Below, one piece after another: positions 18,308-27,855 of a DNA stretch of 64,000 bases. The stretch is from Flavobacteriaceae bacterium (lineage in GTDB: Bacteria > Bacteroidota > Bacteroidia > Flavobacteriales > Flavobacteriaceae). How positions within the stretch are numbered: position 1 is the first letter of the stretch; every line of letters starts with the position of its first letter. The stretch covers positions 744,001-808,000 of the forward strand of contig CP046177.1 of the NCBI GenBank assembly GCA_014075215.1, given 5' to 3'. Position numbers and translations under genes: made by a program. Under the pieces are notes generated by a model that was not told the DNA's origin, searched no databases, and was given only the letters and a program-made list of their open reading frames with translations.

Positions 18308-20089
18308 ATGTCAGAGCATCATCATAAAGAAACATTCGTAACAAAATACATATTTAGTCAGGATCATAAAATGATTTCCAAACAGTTTTTAATAACGGGT
18401 ATGTTTATGGGAGTCATCGGAGTATTTATGTCTATGCTATTTCGTTTACAGTTGGCGTGGCCGGAGAAATCATTTACCATTATAGAGGCATTTTTAGGGC
18501 CTCATCAAACAGATGGAATCATGAGCCCGGATATGTACTTGGCATTGGTTACCATACACGGTACCATCATGGTCTTTTTTGTGCTAACAGCAGGGTTAAG
18601 CGGAACTTTCTCTAATTTATTAATTCCTTTGCAAATCGGAGCAAGAGATATGGCTTCCGGTTTCTTAAACCTGATTTCTTACTGGCTATTCTTTATTTCA
18701 AGCGTAGTCATGGTCATTTCATTATTTGTAGAGGCAGGCCCGGCATCGGCAGGGTGGACTATCTACCCTCCGCTAAGTGCTTTACCACAAGCAATCCCAG
18801 GGTCCGGAGCCGGTATGACCCTGTGGTTGGTATCTATGGCTATTTTTATTGCTTCCTCGTTAATCGGATCTTTAAACTATATCGTAACCGTATTTAATTT
18901 GAGAACCAAAGGAATGAAAATGACAAGATTGCCGCTAACTATATGGGCATTCCTTATTACTGCAGTGATTGGTGTAGTTTCCTTTCCGGTGTTATTATCA
19001 GCGGCATTGCTATTGATTTTTGACAGAAGTTTTGGCACCTCGTTTTTCCTGTCAGATATATTTATTAGCGGCGAAGTGCTACATTATCAGGGAGGATCGC
19101 CTGTGTTATTTGAACATTTATTTTGGTTCCTGGGACACCCGGAAGTATATATTGTACTATTACCGGCATTAGGAATTACCTCCGAAATTATTGCGACCAA
19201 CTCCAGAAAACCCATTTTCGGATATAGAGCTATGGTTGGCTCCATTCTGGCAATTGCATTTTTATCAACAATCGTTTGGGGACATCATATGTTTGTTTCG
19301 GGAATGAATCCGTTTCTAGGCTCCGTATTTACGTTTACAACCGTATTGATTGCCATTCCTTCGGCAGTAAAAGCATTTAATTATATCACCACACTTTGGA
19401 AAGGAAACCTGCAGTTAAACCCTGCTATGTTGTTTTCAATCGGACTGGTATCAACATTTGTTTCCGGAGGGCTGACGGGACTGATTCTGGGAGATTCCGC
19501 TTTGGATATTAACATTCATGATACGTATTTCGTCGTAGCACATTTTCATCTGGTAATGGGAGTGTCCGCTATTTTCGGAATGTATGCCGGTATATATCAT
19601 TGGTTCCCTAAAATGTACGGTAGAATGATGAATAAAGCCATGGGGTATTGGCATTTCTGGATTACTATTATATGCGCTTACGGAGTATTTTTCCCGATGC
19701 ATTTTATCGGCTTGGCAGGATTGCCACGAAGATATTATACAAACACCGCATTTCCGTTATTTGACGATACTGCAAATGTAAATGTAGTCATTACCCTATT
19801 CGCTTTGATCGGAGGAGCAGCCCAGTTAATATTCTTAGCCAATTTCTTTATTTCAATATACAGAGGACAGAAAGCTACAAAAAACCCATGGAGATCCAAT
19901 ACGTTGGAATGGACGGCTCCGGTAGCACATATACATGGTAACTGGCCGGGAAAAATTCCGGAAGTACATCGCTGGGCCTATGACTACAGTAAAAAAACAG
20001 ACCCCGAAGATGACAATAGTGATTATTTGCACGGAGAAGATTTTATTTCTCAGATTGTTCCGCTAAAAGAAGGTGAAGAACCATCTTAA
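18308..20089 (+). CDS. coxA: Cytochrome c oxidase subunit I
   Basis: A 593-aa, 12-span heme-copper oxidase core. Heme and CuB ligands and channel motifs are visible: the heme a ligand in VTIHGTIMVFFVL, LGHPEVYIVLLPALGI (CuB His and the cross-linked Tyr), VWGHHMFVSG (two CuB His), and DTYFVVAHFHLVMG (heme a and a3 His). It reduces oxygen to water and pumps protons. It is the last gene of the operon and is followed by a terminator. Subunits III and IV are not in this window. Confidence 0.96.
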   Translation: MSEHHHKETFVTKYIFSQDHKMISKQFLITGMFMGVIGVFMSMLFRLQLAWPEKSFTIIEAFLGPHQTDGIMSPDMYLALVTIHGTIMVFFVLTAGLSGTFSNLLIPLQIGARDMASGFLNLISYWLFFISSVVMVISLFVEAGPASAGWTIYPPLSALPQAIPGSGAGMTLWLVSMAIFIASSLIGSLNYIVTVFNLRTKGMKMTRLPLTIWAFLITAVIGVVSFPVLLSAALLLIFDRSFGTSFFLSDIFISGEVLHYQGGSPVLFEHLFWFLGHPEVYIVLLPALGITSEIIATNSRKPIFGYRAMVGSILAIAFLSTIVWGHHMFVSGMNPFLGSVFTFTTVLIAIPSAVKAFNYITTLWKGNLQLNPAMLFSIGLVSTFVSGGLTGLILGDSALDINIHDTYFVVAHFHLVMGVSAIFGMYAGIYHWFPKMYGRMMNKAMGYWHFWITIICAYGVFFPMHFIGLAGLPRRYYTNTAFPLFDDTANVNVVITLFALIGGAAQLIFLANFFISIYRGQKATKNPWRSNTLEWTAPVAHIHGNWPGKIPEVHRWAYDYSKKTDPEDDNSDYLHGEDFISQIVPLKEGEEPS

Positions 20090-20102
20090 GAACATACGGA
20101 AA

Positions 20103-20145
20103 AATACCATAAAAAGCCTTTCCTTTTGAGAAGGCTTTTGGTATT
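20103..20145 (+). terminator. Terminator of the act-cox operon
   Basis: AATACC...GGTATT enclose AAAAGCCTT...AAGGCTTTT, a long hairpin with T-rich 3' side, 13 bp after the coxA stop. Confidence 0.8.
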
Positions 20146-20155
20146 AAATATCTAG

Positions 20156-20317
20156 GAGACCTTTGCAGGATTGATTTGACAAAAAAGTTCGATGCCCGAA
20201 GAAAATTTTCAACCGGAATAACCTGTTGGTTTTGAGGATTTAAAATTTTCGAGAAGGAAGAAATTTGAAGTCAAATCAATTTCAATACGGAATATATCAT
20301 TATTTTGCAAAGGTCTC
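20156..20317 (+). mobile_element. MITE-like repeat, copy 1 (GAGACCTTTGCA ends)
   Basis: A 162-bp non-coding element with terminal inverted repeats GAGACCTTTGCA / TGCAAAGGTCTC. The subterminal region includes GATTTGACAAAAAAGTTCG, and the centre includes AAAATTTTCGAGAAGGAAG. Copies lie at 26959-27120 (inverted) and 45552-45714. It carries no transposase. It ends 15 bp before ruvB, so it may shape that promoter (TATATTTG lies 20321-20328). Confidence 0.8.
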
Positions 20318-20332
20318 TAGTATATTTGTATT

Positions 20333-21355
20333 ATGAACAAACATCTGAAGCCGGATAATGAACAATACTCAAGTGAGGAGTTAGATATTGAAAAAAAATT
20401 ACGCCCGTTTTCATTTGATGACTTTACAGGGCAGGAACAGGCCATAGAAAATTTAAAGATTTTTGTAGCTGCTGCCAATCAAAGAGAAGAAGCTCTGGAT
20501 CATACATTATTTCACGGGCCTCCGGGATTAGGAAAAACCACCTTAGCACATATTTTGGCCAACGAGTTACATGTTGGAATCAAAATAACTTCGGGCCCTG
20601 TACTGGATAAACCGGGAGACTTAGCGGGCTTACTAACAAATCTTGACGAAAGGGACGTCTTGTTTATTGATGAAATTCATCGATTAAGCCCCATTGTAGA
20701 AGAATATTTATATTCTGCAATGGAAGACTATAAGATTGACATCATGATTGAGTCCGGCCCAAATGCGAGAACCGTTCAAATTAATTTGGAACCTTTTACA
20801 CTGGTTGGTGCTACCACACGTTCAGGATTGTTAACAGCACCAATGAGAGCGCGTTTTGGAATCAGCAGCCGATTGAATTACTATACAAAAGAACTATTAA
20901 CAACCATTATTCAAAGAAGTGCTGCCATTTTAAAAGTACCTCTTTCTATGGAAGCAGCTATTGAAATTGCAGGAAGAAGCAGAGGAACTCCAAGAATTGC
21001 AAATGCTTTATTGAGAAGAGTGCGAGATTTTGCCCAGATAAAAGGAGACGGTAATATTACGATTAAAATAGCCAAATATGCATTGCAGGCACTGCAAGTA
21101 GATGCATATGGGCTTGACGAAATGGATAATAAGATTTTAAATACCATTATAGATAAGTTTAAAGGAGGGCCGGTAGGCATAAGTACACTGGCTACTGCCG
21201 TTGGAGAAAACGGAGAGACCATCGAAGAGGTATATGAGCCCTTTTTAATACAGGAAGGGTTTATTATGAGAACTCCAAGAGGGAGAGAAGTTACGGAATT
21301 GGCCTATAAGCACCTGAATAAAACCAAAGGGAGAAATCAAGGTGAATTGTTTTAA
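20333..21355 (+). CDS. ruvB: Holliday junction branch migration helicase RuvB
   Basis: A 340-aa AAA+ motor of standard RuvB length. It has the N-terminal LRPFSFDDFTGQEQ, Walker A GPPGLGKTT (about residues 62-70), Walker B LFIDEIHR, sensor 1 GATTRSG, the arginine-finger region MRARFG, and a C-terminal winged helix (RTPRGREVTELAYKHL). With RuvA it drives branch migration in recombination and repair. The gene starts 15 bp after a MITE; TATATTTG is only 4 bp upstream of the ATG, so the transcript may be nearly leaderless or start further upstream. The SulP gene follows 2 bp after the stop. Confidence 0.96.
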   Translation: MNKHLKPDNEQYSSEELDIEKKLRPFSFDDFTGQEQAIENLKIFVAAANQREEALDHTLFHGPPGLGKTTLAHILANELHVGIKITSGPVLDKPGDLAGLLTNLDERDVLFIDEIHRLSPIVEEYLYSAMEDYKIDIMIESGPNARTVQINLEPFTLVGATTRSGLLTAPMRARFGISSRLNYYTKELLTTIIQRSAAILKVPLSMEAAIEIAGRSRGTPRIANALLRRVRDFAQIKGDGNITIKIAKYALQALQVDAYGLDEMDNKILNTIIDKFKGGPVGISTLATAVGENGETIEEVYEPFLIQEGFIMRTPRGREVTELAYKHLNKTKGRNQGELF

Positions 21356-21357
21356 GT

Positions 21358-23085
21358 ATGAATATTAAAAGATTGATCCCTATTCTGGAGTGGTTGCCCA
21401 ACTATAATATATCTCGGTTTAGAGGAGATCTTATAGCGGGAATCACTGTAGGAATCATTCTGATTCCGCAAGGAATAGCATATGCTTTGATTGCAGGGTT
21501 ACCACCTGTTTACGGATTGTACTGTGCGCTGGCACCACAAGTAATGTATGCTATCTTTGGCTCATCAAGACAAGTGGCTATTGGCCCGGTAGCAATGGAC
21601 TCTTTAATTGTAGCAACGGGAGTTTCTACGCTGGCACTTACAGGATCTGACAGTTATATAGCCATCGCCATATTATTAGCACTTATAGTGGGCAGTATTC
21701 AGTTTTTAATGGGCGTTTTGCGATTAGGCTTTATTGTCAACTTTTTATCTAAGCCTGTCATTACAGGATTTACATCGGCAGTTGCGTTAATTATCGGATT
21801 AAATCAATTTAGAAATCTGTTTGGGGTTGATTTTATTCAAAGCCACCAAATACAATATTTGTTAATTGATTTTTGGAATAAGTACTTGAATATAAATGTA
21901 AATACAACCGTTATCGGGTTGCTCTCTGCAATTGTCATCCTGTATTTCAGAAAAATAGATAAGAGAATCCCCAATGCCCTGATTGTAGCAGCCGTAGGAA
22001 TTTTGATTATGCGTTATTTCGGAAATCAATTAAATGACGTTGCTATTATAGAACATATTCCTTCAGGATTGCCTTCTTTTTCCATACCTCAAATTGACAC
22101 GGATATCATAAGAGAACTGATGCCAATAGTACTCACATTAGTTATGGTAGGCTATTTGGAAACCATGACTATCGGAAAATCTTTAGAGCCGAAGCAAGAT
22201 GAATACAGGATACGACCTAATCAGGAACTTATCGCTTTGGGTTTGGCAAATATGGTAGGTTCACTTTTTAAAGCATACCCCGTAACATCGAGCTTTTCCA
22301 GATCGGCTATCAATCAGGAGTCAGGGGCTACAACGGGAATGGCATCTCTGATTTCGGTAGCAATGATACTAATTACCGTATTGTTTTTAACACCGTTATT
22401 TTATCATCTTCCCAAAACAGTACTGGCAGCGATTATTATGGTTGCGGTTTTTGGGCTCGTAAATATAAAAGAAGCCATCTTTTTATTTAAAGCAAACAAT
22501 CTGGATTTCTGGTTATTGGTAGCCACATTTTTTTCAACATTGACATTAGGAATTGAATACGGCATTATGACAGGAGTGGGCTTGTCATTAATTATTTTAA
22601 TATACAGAACATCCAGGCCTTATATTGCCGAATTGGGGAAAGTGCCGGATTCGGATTTTTATAGAAATAAAATGAGATTTTCGGATGTGATTTTAGATAA
22701 TGAAATACTGGCATTTAGATTTGATGCTCAAATATTTTATGCCAATGCAGCTTATTTTAGAGATCATTTGGATATGATGGCAGAAAAAAAAGGAAATGCA
22801 TTAAAATTAATTGTGTTAGATGCGGAAAGTATTAACAGGGTAGACAGTACCGGTATTGAAATGCTGATAGAAAGAATCAAATACTATCAAAAAAAAGGCA
22901 TTTTATTTTATTTTGCAGGAGTAAAAGGGCCTGTTAGAGATGATCTTTTTAGAGGAGGTATTTTAAAAATCATAGATATTAATCATTTTTTTATGAGGGT
23001 AAACGGAGCGGTTAATTTTTATAAAACAGGAGATAGAGAACATCAAAAAAAATACGCAAATTATATACACCAGGCATATAAATAA
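21358..23085 (+). CDS. SulP-family anion transporter with STAS domain
   Basis: A 575-aa inner-membrane protein. About 10-14 membrane spans (residues 1-420) include the family signature region AGITVGIILIPQGIAYALIAGLPPVYGLY (quoted in part: PQGIAYALIAGLPP) and SKPVITGFTSAVALII. A cytoplasmic STAS domain follows (about 440-565) with the DSTG phosphorylation-like motif. SulP proteins carry sulfate, bicarbonate or other anions; the substrate cannot be read from sequence. The next gene is a sulfur-oxidation type hydrolase, which makes a sulfur anion plausible. It is tightly linked to ruvB. Confidence 0.9.
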   Translation: MNIKRLIPILEWLPNYNISRFRGDLIAGITVGIILIPQGIAYALIAGLPPVYGLYCALAPQVMYAIFGSSRQVAIGPVAMDSLIVATGVSTLALTGSDSYIAIAILLALIVGSIQFLMGVLRLGFIVNFLSKPVITGFTSAVALIIGLNQFRNLFGVDFIQSHQIQYLLIDFWNKYLNINVNTTVIGLLSAIVILYFRKIDKRIPNALIVAAVGILIMRYFGNQLNDVAIIEHIPSGLPSFSIPQIDTDIIRELMPIVLTLVMVGYLETMTIGKSLEPKQDEYRIRPNQELIALGLANMVGSLFKAYPVTSSFSRSAINQESGATTGMASLISVAMILITVLFLTPLFYHLPKTVLAAIIMVAVFGLVNIKEAIFLFKANNLDFWLLVATFFSTLTLGIEYGIMTGVGLSLIILIYRTSRPYIAELGKVPDSDFYRNKMRFSDVILDNEILAFRFDAQIFYANAAYFRDHLDMMAEKKGNALKLIVLDAESINRVDSTGIEMLIERIKYYQKKGILFYFAGVKGPVRDDLFRGGILKIIDINHFFMRVNGAVNFYKTGDREHQKKYANYIHQAYK

Positions 23086-23095
23086 ATTACAGACA

Positions 23096-24484
23096 ATGAA
23101 TATCCAACAAATATATACGGGTTGTTTGGCACAGGGGGCTTATTATTTGGAAAGCAAGGGGGAGGCTGTCATTATTGATCCGTTACGGGAAGTACAAGAT
23201 TATATAGACAGAGCAGCGAAAGACCATGCAAAAATTAAGTATATTTTTGAAACCCATTTCCATGCCGATTTTGTAAGCGGACATCTCACTTTGGCTGAAA
23301 AAACAGGAGCAACAATCGTTTTTGGGCCTAATGCAGATACAACATTTATAGCACATATTGCAGAAGATAATGAAGAGTTTACAATAGGAGATATTACTAT
23401 CAAGGCAATTCATACTCCGGGGCATACCATGGAAAGTACTACGTATCTGGTAAAAGATGAAAGCGGAAAAGACTATGCCATTTTTAGCGGAGACACCTTG
23501 TTTTTAGGAGATGTCGGCAGGCCGGATTTGGCACAGAAAAGCAATGTCAGTCAAGAAGATTTGGCAGGGATTTTATTCGATAGTTTACGCAATAAACTGA
23601 TGCCTCTGGCGGACGATGTAATTGTGTATCCGGCACACGGGGCAGGGTCTTCTTGTGGGAAAAACCTAAGTAAAGAAACGGTAGGCACACTGGGAGATCA
23701 GAAGAAAACCAATTATGCGCTTAGAGAAGATATGACGAAAGAAGAGTTTATAAAAGAAGTAACAAAAGGCTTATTGCCACCCCCTGCATATTTTCCTTTA
23801 AATGTAAAACTAAATAAAGAAGGCTATTTTTCCGTAGAAGATGTTATTAAAAAAGCAAACGTAGCATTATCGACAAAAGAATTTGAAACCATCGCAAACG
23901 AGACAAATGCTGTTGTAATAGATGTGAGGCACCAACGGGAATTTATTAACGGATTTATTCCTCAATCTGTTTTTATTGGTCTAGGAGGAACTTTTGCCCC
24001 GTGGGCAGGAGCATTGATTAAAGACATTAAGCAACCGATTTTACTGATAACCCCGGAAGGGAAAGAAAAAGAAACGATCACACGTTTATCCAGGGTTGGT
24101 TTTGATAATGTATTAGGATATCTTGAAGGAGGTTTTGATGCATGGAAAAAAGAAGGAAAAGAAACGGATACGCTGTTATCCGTAAGCGCAAAAATGCTTG
24201 AGCAAAAAATACGTGAAAATGCACTTGTTTTTGATGTGAGAAAACCCGGAGAATATGCAGATGAGCATATAGCGGATGTATCAAATACTCCATTGGATTA
24301 TTTCAATGACCATATAGCGGATTTTCCTGTAAACAGGGAATTTTATGTATACTGTGCAGGAGGATATCGTTCGGTAATTGCCGCCTCCATATTAAAAGCC
24401 AGGGGATTTCATAATGTCATTGATGTAGCAGGAGGATATGCCGCCATAAAAAAGACAGCTATTAAAAGAGTATATGCTGTTTAG
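23096..24484 (+). CDS. MBL-fold persulfide dioxygenase-like protein with two rhodanese domains
   Basis: A 462-aa protein. The N-terminal metallo-beta-lactamase domain (1-250) has THFHADF (HxHxD), HTPGHTMEST, SGDTLFLGDVGRPDL and VYPAHGAGSSCG, as in ETHE1/CstB-type glutathione persulfide dioxygenases. Two rhodanese domains follow. The first (about 265-360, VVIDVRHQREF) lacks the catalytic cysteine, with LLITPEGKE at the loop. The second (about 365-460) keeps it in VYCAGGYRS (Cys about 419). The likely role is oxidation and transfer of sulfane sulfur during sulfide detoxification. It lies 10 bp after the SulP gene, suggesting a sulfur-related pair. Confidence 0.87.
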   Translation: MNIQQIYTGCLAQGAYYLESKGEAVIIDPLREVQDYIDRAAKDHAKIKYIFETHFHADFVSGHLTLAEKTGATIVFGPNADTTFIAHIAEDNEEFTIGDITIKAIHTPGHTMESTTYLVKDESGKDYAIFSGDTLFLGDVGRPDLAQKSNVSQEDLAGILFDSLRNKLMPLADDVIVYPAHGAGSSCGKNLSKETVGTLGDQKKTNYALREDMTKEEFIKEVTKGLLPPPAYFPLNVKLNKEGYFSVEDVIKKANVALSTKEFETIANETNAVVIDVRHQREFINGFIPQSVFIGLGGTFAPWAGALIKDIKQPILLITPEGKEKETITRLSRVGFDNVLGYLEGGFDAWKKEGKETDTLLSVSAKMLEQKIRENALVFDVRKPGEYADEHIADVSNTPLDYFNDHIADFPVNREFYVYCAGGYRSVIAASILKARGFHNVIDVAGGYAAIKKTAIKRVYAV

Positions 24485-24527
24485 TGATATCAATTCAAAT
24501 ACTTACATTTACATAAATGTAACGTAG

Positions 24528-26894
24528 ATGGATTTTTGGGCTAAAATTTCTAATATCGTCCTCCGAAACAGATACTTAGTTCTTTTTTTTATAGCACTGA
24601 TAACGGCTTTTTTGATAAGCCAAATAAAGTATATGAGATTTTCTTATACGGAAGCGAATTTATTTCCGGAAAATCATGAAGTGAATATTCATTATAACCA
24701 ATTTTTGGAAATTTTCGGAGAAGAAGGAAATCTTATTCTTTTAGCGGTAAAAGACTCCACTCTTTTTACACCTGCAAAATTTAATCATTGGAATGCATTA
24801 GTCAAATCATTCGACTCTTTGGAAGAAGTCGATTTTTCATTATCCGTAGCTGATATTAAAAAACTAAAAGCAGATAGAAAAAACAAAAAATTTATTCTGG
24901 AATCTCTTTTTGACAGCTTACCGGGAACTACCCAAGAAATCGAAACCATAAAAAATCAGATTTTTGAAAAGCTTCCTTTTTATGAACATATTTTATTCAA
25001 TAAGGAAACCGAAACCATACAAACAGCCATTTATCTCGATAAAGAAATTGTAAATACAGCTATCAGAAGAGATTTTATTTACAATATATTAATTCCAAGA
25101 ATAGCCGCCTTTGAAAAAGAAAATAACCTGGATGTAAGAATCTCCGGAATGCCCTATATTCGTACCGTAAATTCTCAGAATATTGTTGATGAAATAGGAT
25201 TATTTGTAGGAGGTGCTTTATTCATTACAGCACTGATTTTCTTTTTCTTTTTTCGATCTTTCAGAGCCACCTTTATAACACTTCTGGTGGTGTTAATCGG
25301 AGTTACCTGGGCCTTTGGTTTTACGGGACTGTTAAGATATGAACTGACCGTATTAATAGCGTTAATTCCGCCTCTGATTATTGTTATTGGTGTTCCTAAT
25401 GCCGTCTTTTTAATTAATAAATATCAACAAGAAATAAAAAAGCACGGCCGACAGGCAAAAGCATTGCAACGTGTTATTTCCAAAATAGGCAATGCCACTT
25501 TAATGACGAATCTAACGACAGCGTCCGGGTTTGCAACCTTTGTTTTTGTAAAAAGTCAATTGCTAAGAGAGTTTGGAATCTTAGCTTCTATAAACATCAT
25601 TAGCATTTTTATTCTGGCCTTAATGATCATCCCTATCCTTTATAGTTTTATGCCTCTGCCAAAGAAAAAGCATTTAAGCCATCTCGAAAAAAGATGGATG
25701 GAAGGCGTTGTCAATTGGATGGAGAAAATGGTTAAGGAGCAGCGAGAAGTCATATATATCAGCACGGTTATTGTCATTATTTTAGGGATCATTGGCGTAT
25801 ATCAAATAAGAGTATCCGGAAGTTTAATTGAAGATATGCCCAAGGGCAAAGAGTTTTACAAAGACATTAAGTTTTTCGAAAGCGAATTTGGTGGCATATT
25901 ACCTCTTGAAATTTTAATAGATACTAAAAAAAACAAGGGCGTGATGAGACTTTCTACACTCAAAAAAATAGAAAAAATAAATGAGGTGATAGCCACTTTT
26001 CCTGAGCTGTCAAAACCAATATCCATTGTAAATTTAGTCAAATATTCCAAACAAGCATATTATAAAGGAAATCCTAAATATTATCAGTTGCCTACATCAC
26101 AGGAACAAAGTTATATTTTGGCGTATGCTAAAAATTCCGAAAGCGATACAAAAATGCTGAAGAACTTTGTAGACACTACAGAGAGGTATGCAAGAATTAC
26201 CACTTTTATGAAAGATATCGGAACCGGAAAAATGGATGCCATTCAAAATCGATTAAAACAAGTAATTGATAAGGAATTCCCTCCGGAACGATACACCGTC
26301 CGTCTAACAGGGAAAGCATTGATCTTTTTAAAAGGAACCCATTATTTAATCACAAATCTTGTTTTTTCTCTATCGCTGGCCATTCTTTTAATTTCCATTT
26401 TCATGGCATGGATGTTCAGATCCTTTAGAATGATTTTAATTTCTATTATTCCCAATGTGCTTCCATTATTGATTACTGCAGGGTTAATGGGATTCTTTGA
26501 CATTCCGATCAAACCATCCACCATCCTTGTCTTTAGTATTGCTTTTGGAATTTCCGTAGATGACACCATACATTTCCTTGCCAAATACAGACAAGAACTA
26601 ATTGCGAACAACTGGAAAATCAGAAAATCGGTATATGCAGCATTACGAGAGACAGGAGTCAGTATGTTTTATACCTCTGTTGTTCTATTTTTTGGGTTTT
26701 TAATATTTACGGTTTCCAGTTTCGGAGGAACCATAGCATTAGGAGGGTTGGTTTCCATAACTTTATTACTGGCAATGATTTCTAATTTATTACTGCTCCC
26801 TTCATTGTTACTTACTTTTGAAAATAAAATAGCCAATGAGAAAGTTTTCAAAGAACCTCCTATCAAAATCCTACCTCCAAAAGAAAGGAAATAA
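24528..26894 (+). CDS. MMPL/RND-superfamily membrane transporter
   Basis: A 788-aa protein with the duplicated RND layout: one N-terminal span, a large periplasmic loop (about 45-215), five to six spans, a central span near residue 410, a second periplasmic loop (about 435-610) and six terminal spans. Family-like motifs include GVPNAVFLINKY in the first half and FGISVDDTIHFLAKYR in the second, the usual GxxxDD-type region. Relatives export hydrophobic compounds such as lipids or hopanoids; substrate unknown. No membrane-fusion protein gene is adjacent, typical of the MMPL/HpnN-like branch. It looks intact. Confidence 0.88.
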   Translation: MDFWAKISNIVLRNRYLVLFFIALITAFLISQIKYMRFSYTEANLFPENHEVNIHYNQFLEIFGEEGNLILLAVKDSTLFTPAKFNHWNALVKSFDSLEEVDFSLSVADIKKLKADRKNKKFILESLFDSLPGTTQEIETIKNQIFEKLPFYEHILFNKETETIQTAIYLDKEIVNTAIRRDFIYNILIPRIAAFEKENNLDVRISGMPYIRTVNSQNIVDEIGLFVGGALFITALIFFFFFRSFRATFITLLVVLIGVTWAFGFTGLLRYELTVLIALIPPLIIVIGVPNAVFLINKYQQEIKKHGRQAKALQRVISKIGNATLMTNLTTASGFATFVFVKSQLLREFGILASINIISIFILALMIIPILYSFMPLPKKKHLSHLEKRWMEGVVNWMEKMVKEQREVIYISTVIVIILGIIGVYQIRVSGSLIEDMPKGKEFYKDIKFFESEFGGILPLEILIDTKKNKGVMRLSTLKKIEKINEVIATFPELSKPISIVNLVKYSKQAYYKGNPKYYQLPTSQEQSYILAYAKNSESDTKMLKNFVDTTERYARITTFMKDIGTGKMDAIQNRLKQVIDKEFPPERYTVRLTGKALIFLKGTHYLITNLVFSLSLAILLISIFMAWMFRSFRMILISIIPNVLPLLITAGLMGFFDIPIKPSTILVFSIAFGISVDDTIHFLAKYRQELIANNWKIRKSVYAALRETGVSMFYTSVVLFFGFLIFTVSSFGGTIALGGLVSITLLLAMISNLLLLPSLLLTFENKIANEKVFKEPPIKILPPKERK

Positions 26895-26958
26895 GATGAT
26901 ATGTTGTTTAAAGTTTGAAAGTTGTAAAGTATAAACTAAACGCAACGGCTTATAACAA

Positions 26959-27120
26959 GAGACCTTTGCAAAAAAGTGATGTATTCCGTATTGAAATTGA
27001 TTTGGCTTCAAATTTCTTCCTTCTCGAAAATTTTAAATCCTCAAAACTAATAGGTTATTCCGGTTGAAAATGTTCTTCGGGCGTCGAACTTTTTCGCCAA
27101 ATCAATTTTGCAAAGGTCTC
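26959..27120 (-). mobile_element. MITE-like repeat, copy 2 (inverted relative to copies 1 and 3)
   Basis: 162 bp with ends GAGACCTTTGCA and TGCAAAGGTCTC; the interior is the reverse complement of copy 1 with scattered changes. It lies directly upstream of a HigB-like toxin gene and adds an in-frame extension to it. No convincing target duplication was seen. Confidence 0.8.
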
Positions 27121-27129
27121 TTTTGTTTA

Positions 27130-27474
27130 ATGAATAAAGTTAGAGAGGTAATTGCATACAGACATTACTTTGAGGAATTTTTGCTTAATCAGTTTGTTAA
27201 GGTTCAAGACAAAATCTATAAAATCATTGAGATTATTGAAACTTATGAGAGAGTTCCGTCAAATTATTTAAAAGCTTTAACAGGAACAAATGGTCTGTAT
27301 GAAGCTCGCATAAAATTAAGTTCAAACATTTGGCGAGTTTTTTGCTTCTTTGATAAAGGTAAACTTGTGATTTTATTTAACGGATTTCAAAAGAAAACTC
27401 AAAAAACACCTCGAAAAGAAATCAACAAAACACTTCGTTTAATGAGACAATATTATGAGGATAAAAACAAATGA
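27130..27474 (+). CDS. RelE/HigB-like type II toxin (module 1)
   Basis: About 114 aa from ATG 27130 (MNKVREVIAYRHYFEEFL). The frame stays open upstream into the MITE (to 27064), but those 22 codons are MITE sequence. The C-terminal half shows the phage-type RelE/HigB pattern: GLYEARIKLSSNIWRVFCFF, DKGKLVILFNGFQKKTQKTP. Such toxins are ribosome-dependent mRNA nucleases. The stop lies within the start of a partner HTH gene (overlap about 20 bp). A clear relative, with its own HTH partner, lies at 43589-44231. Confidence 0.85.
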   Translation: MNKVREVIAYRHYFEEFLLNQFVKVQDKIYKIIEIIETYERVPSNYLKALTGTNGLYEARIKLSSNIWRVFCFFDKGKLVILFNGFQKKTQKTPRKEINKTLRLMRQYYEDKNK

Positions 27475-27766
27475 CATGGAAATTAAATCTTGGAAAGACA
27501 TAAAGGATGGTGTTTACGGGAAAAGAGGAACTGAACGCAGAGATCAACTTGATAGAGATTTTGAATCATTTAAAATTGGAATTTTATTACGTAAAGCAAG
27601 GGAAGAAAAAAATCTCACTCAAGAGCAACTCGGGGAATTGGTTGACAAAAAACGGACTTATATTTCGAGAGTTGAGAATAATGGAAGTAATTTAACCTTA
27701 AAAACCTTATATAACATTGTAGAAAAGGGTCTTGGAGGGAAAGTAAATATATCAATCGAAGTATAA
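27455..27766 (+). CDS. HigA-like XRE antitoxin (module 1)
   Basis: 103 aa with a central XRE HTH (LRKAREEKNLTQEQLGELVD, KKRTYISRVENNGSN). The N-terminal segment (KDGVYGKRGTERRDQLDRDF) is shared with the second module's antitoxin, which supports the start at 27455 overlapping the toxin. ATG 27476 is an alternative. It is expected to bind and neutralise the toxin and repress its own operon. The gene order toxin-antitoxin is that of HigBA. Confidence 0.85.
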   Translation: MRIKTNDMEIKSWKDIKDGVYGKRGTERRDQLDRDFESFKIGILLRKAREEKNLTQEQLGELVDKKRTYISRVENNGSNLTLKTLYNIVEKGLGGKVNISIEV

Positions 27767-27855
27767 AAAGTACGTGTTACAACATGGTGTATAAAAAATT
27801 GCTGCCTTTTTCCGGTTTGAAAAATTATGATTATTTTTAAACCAAGTTAACAAAA

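Noticed and set aside
27064..27129. N-terminal 22 codons of the first toxin as part of the native protein
   Set aside because: They are encoded by the end of the MITE; the homologous toxin of module 2 has no such segment.
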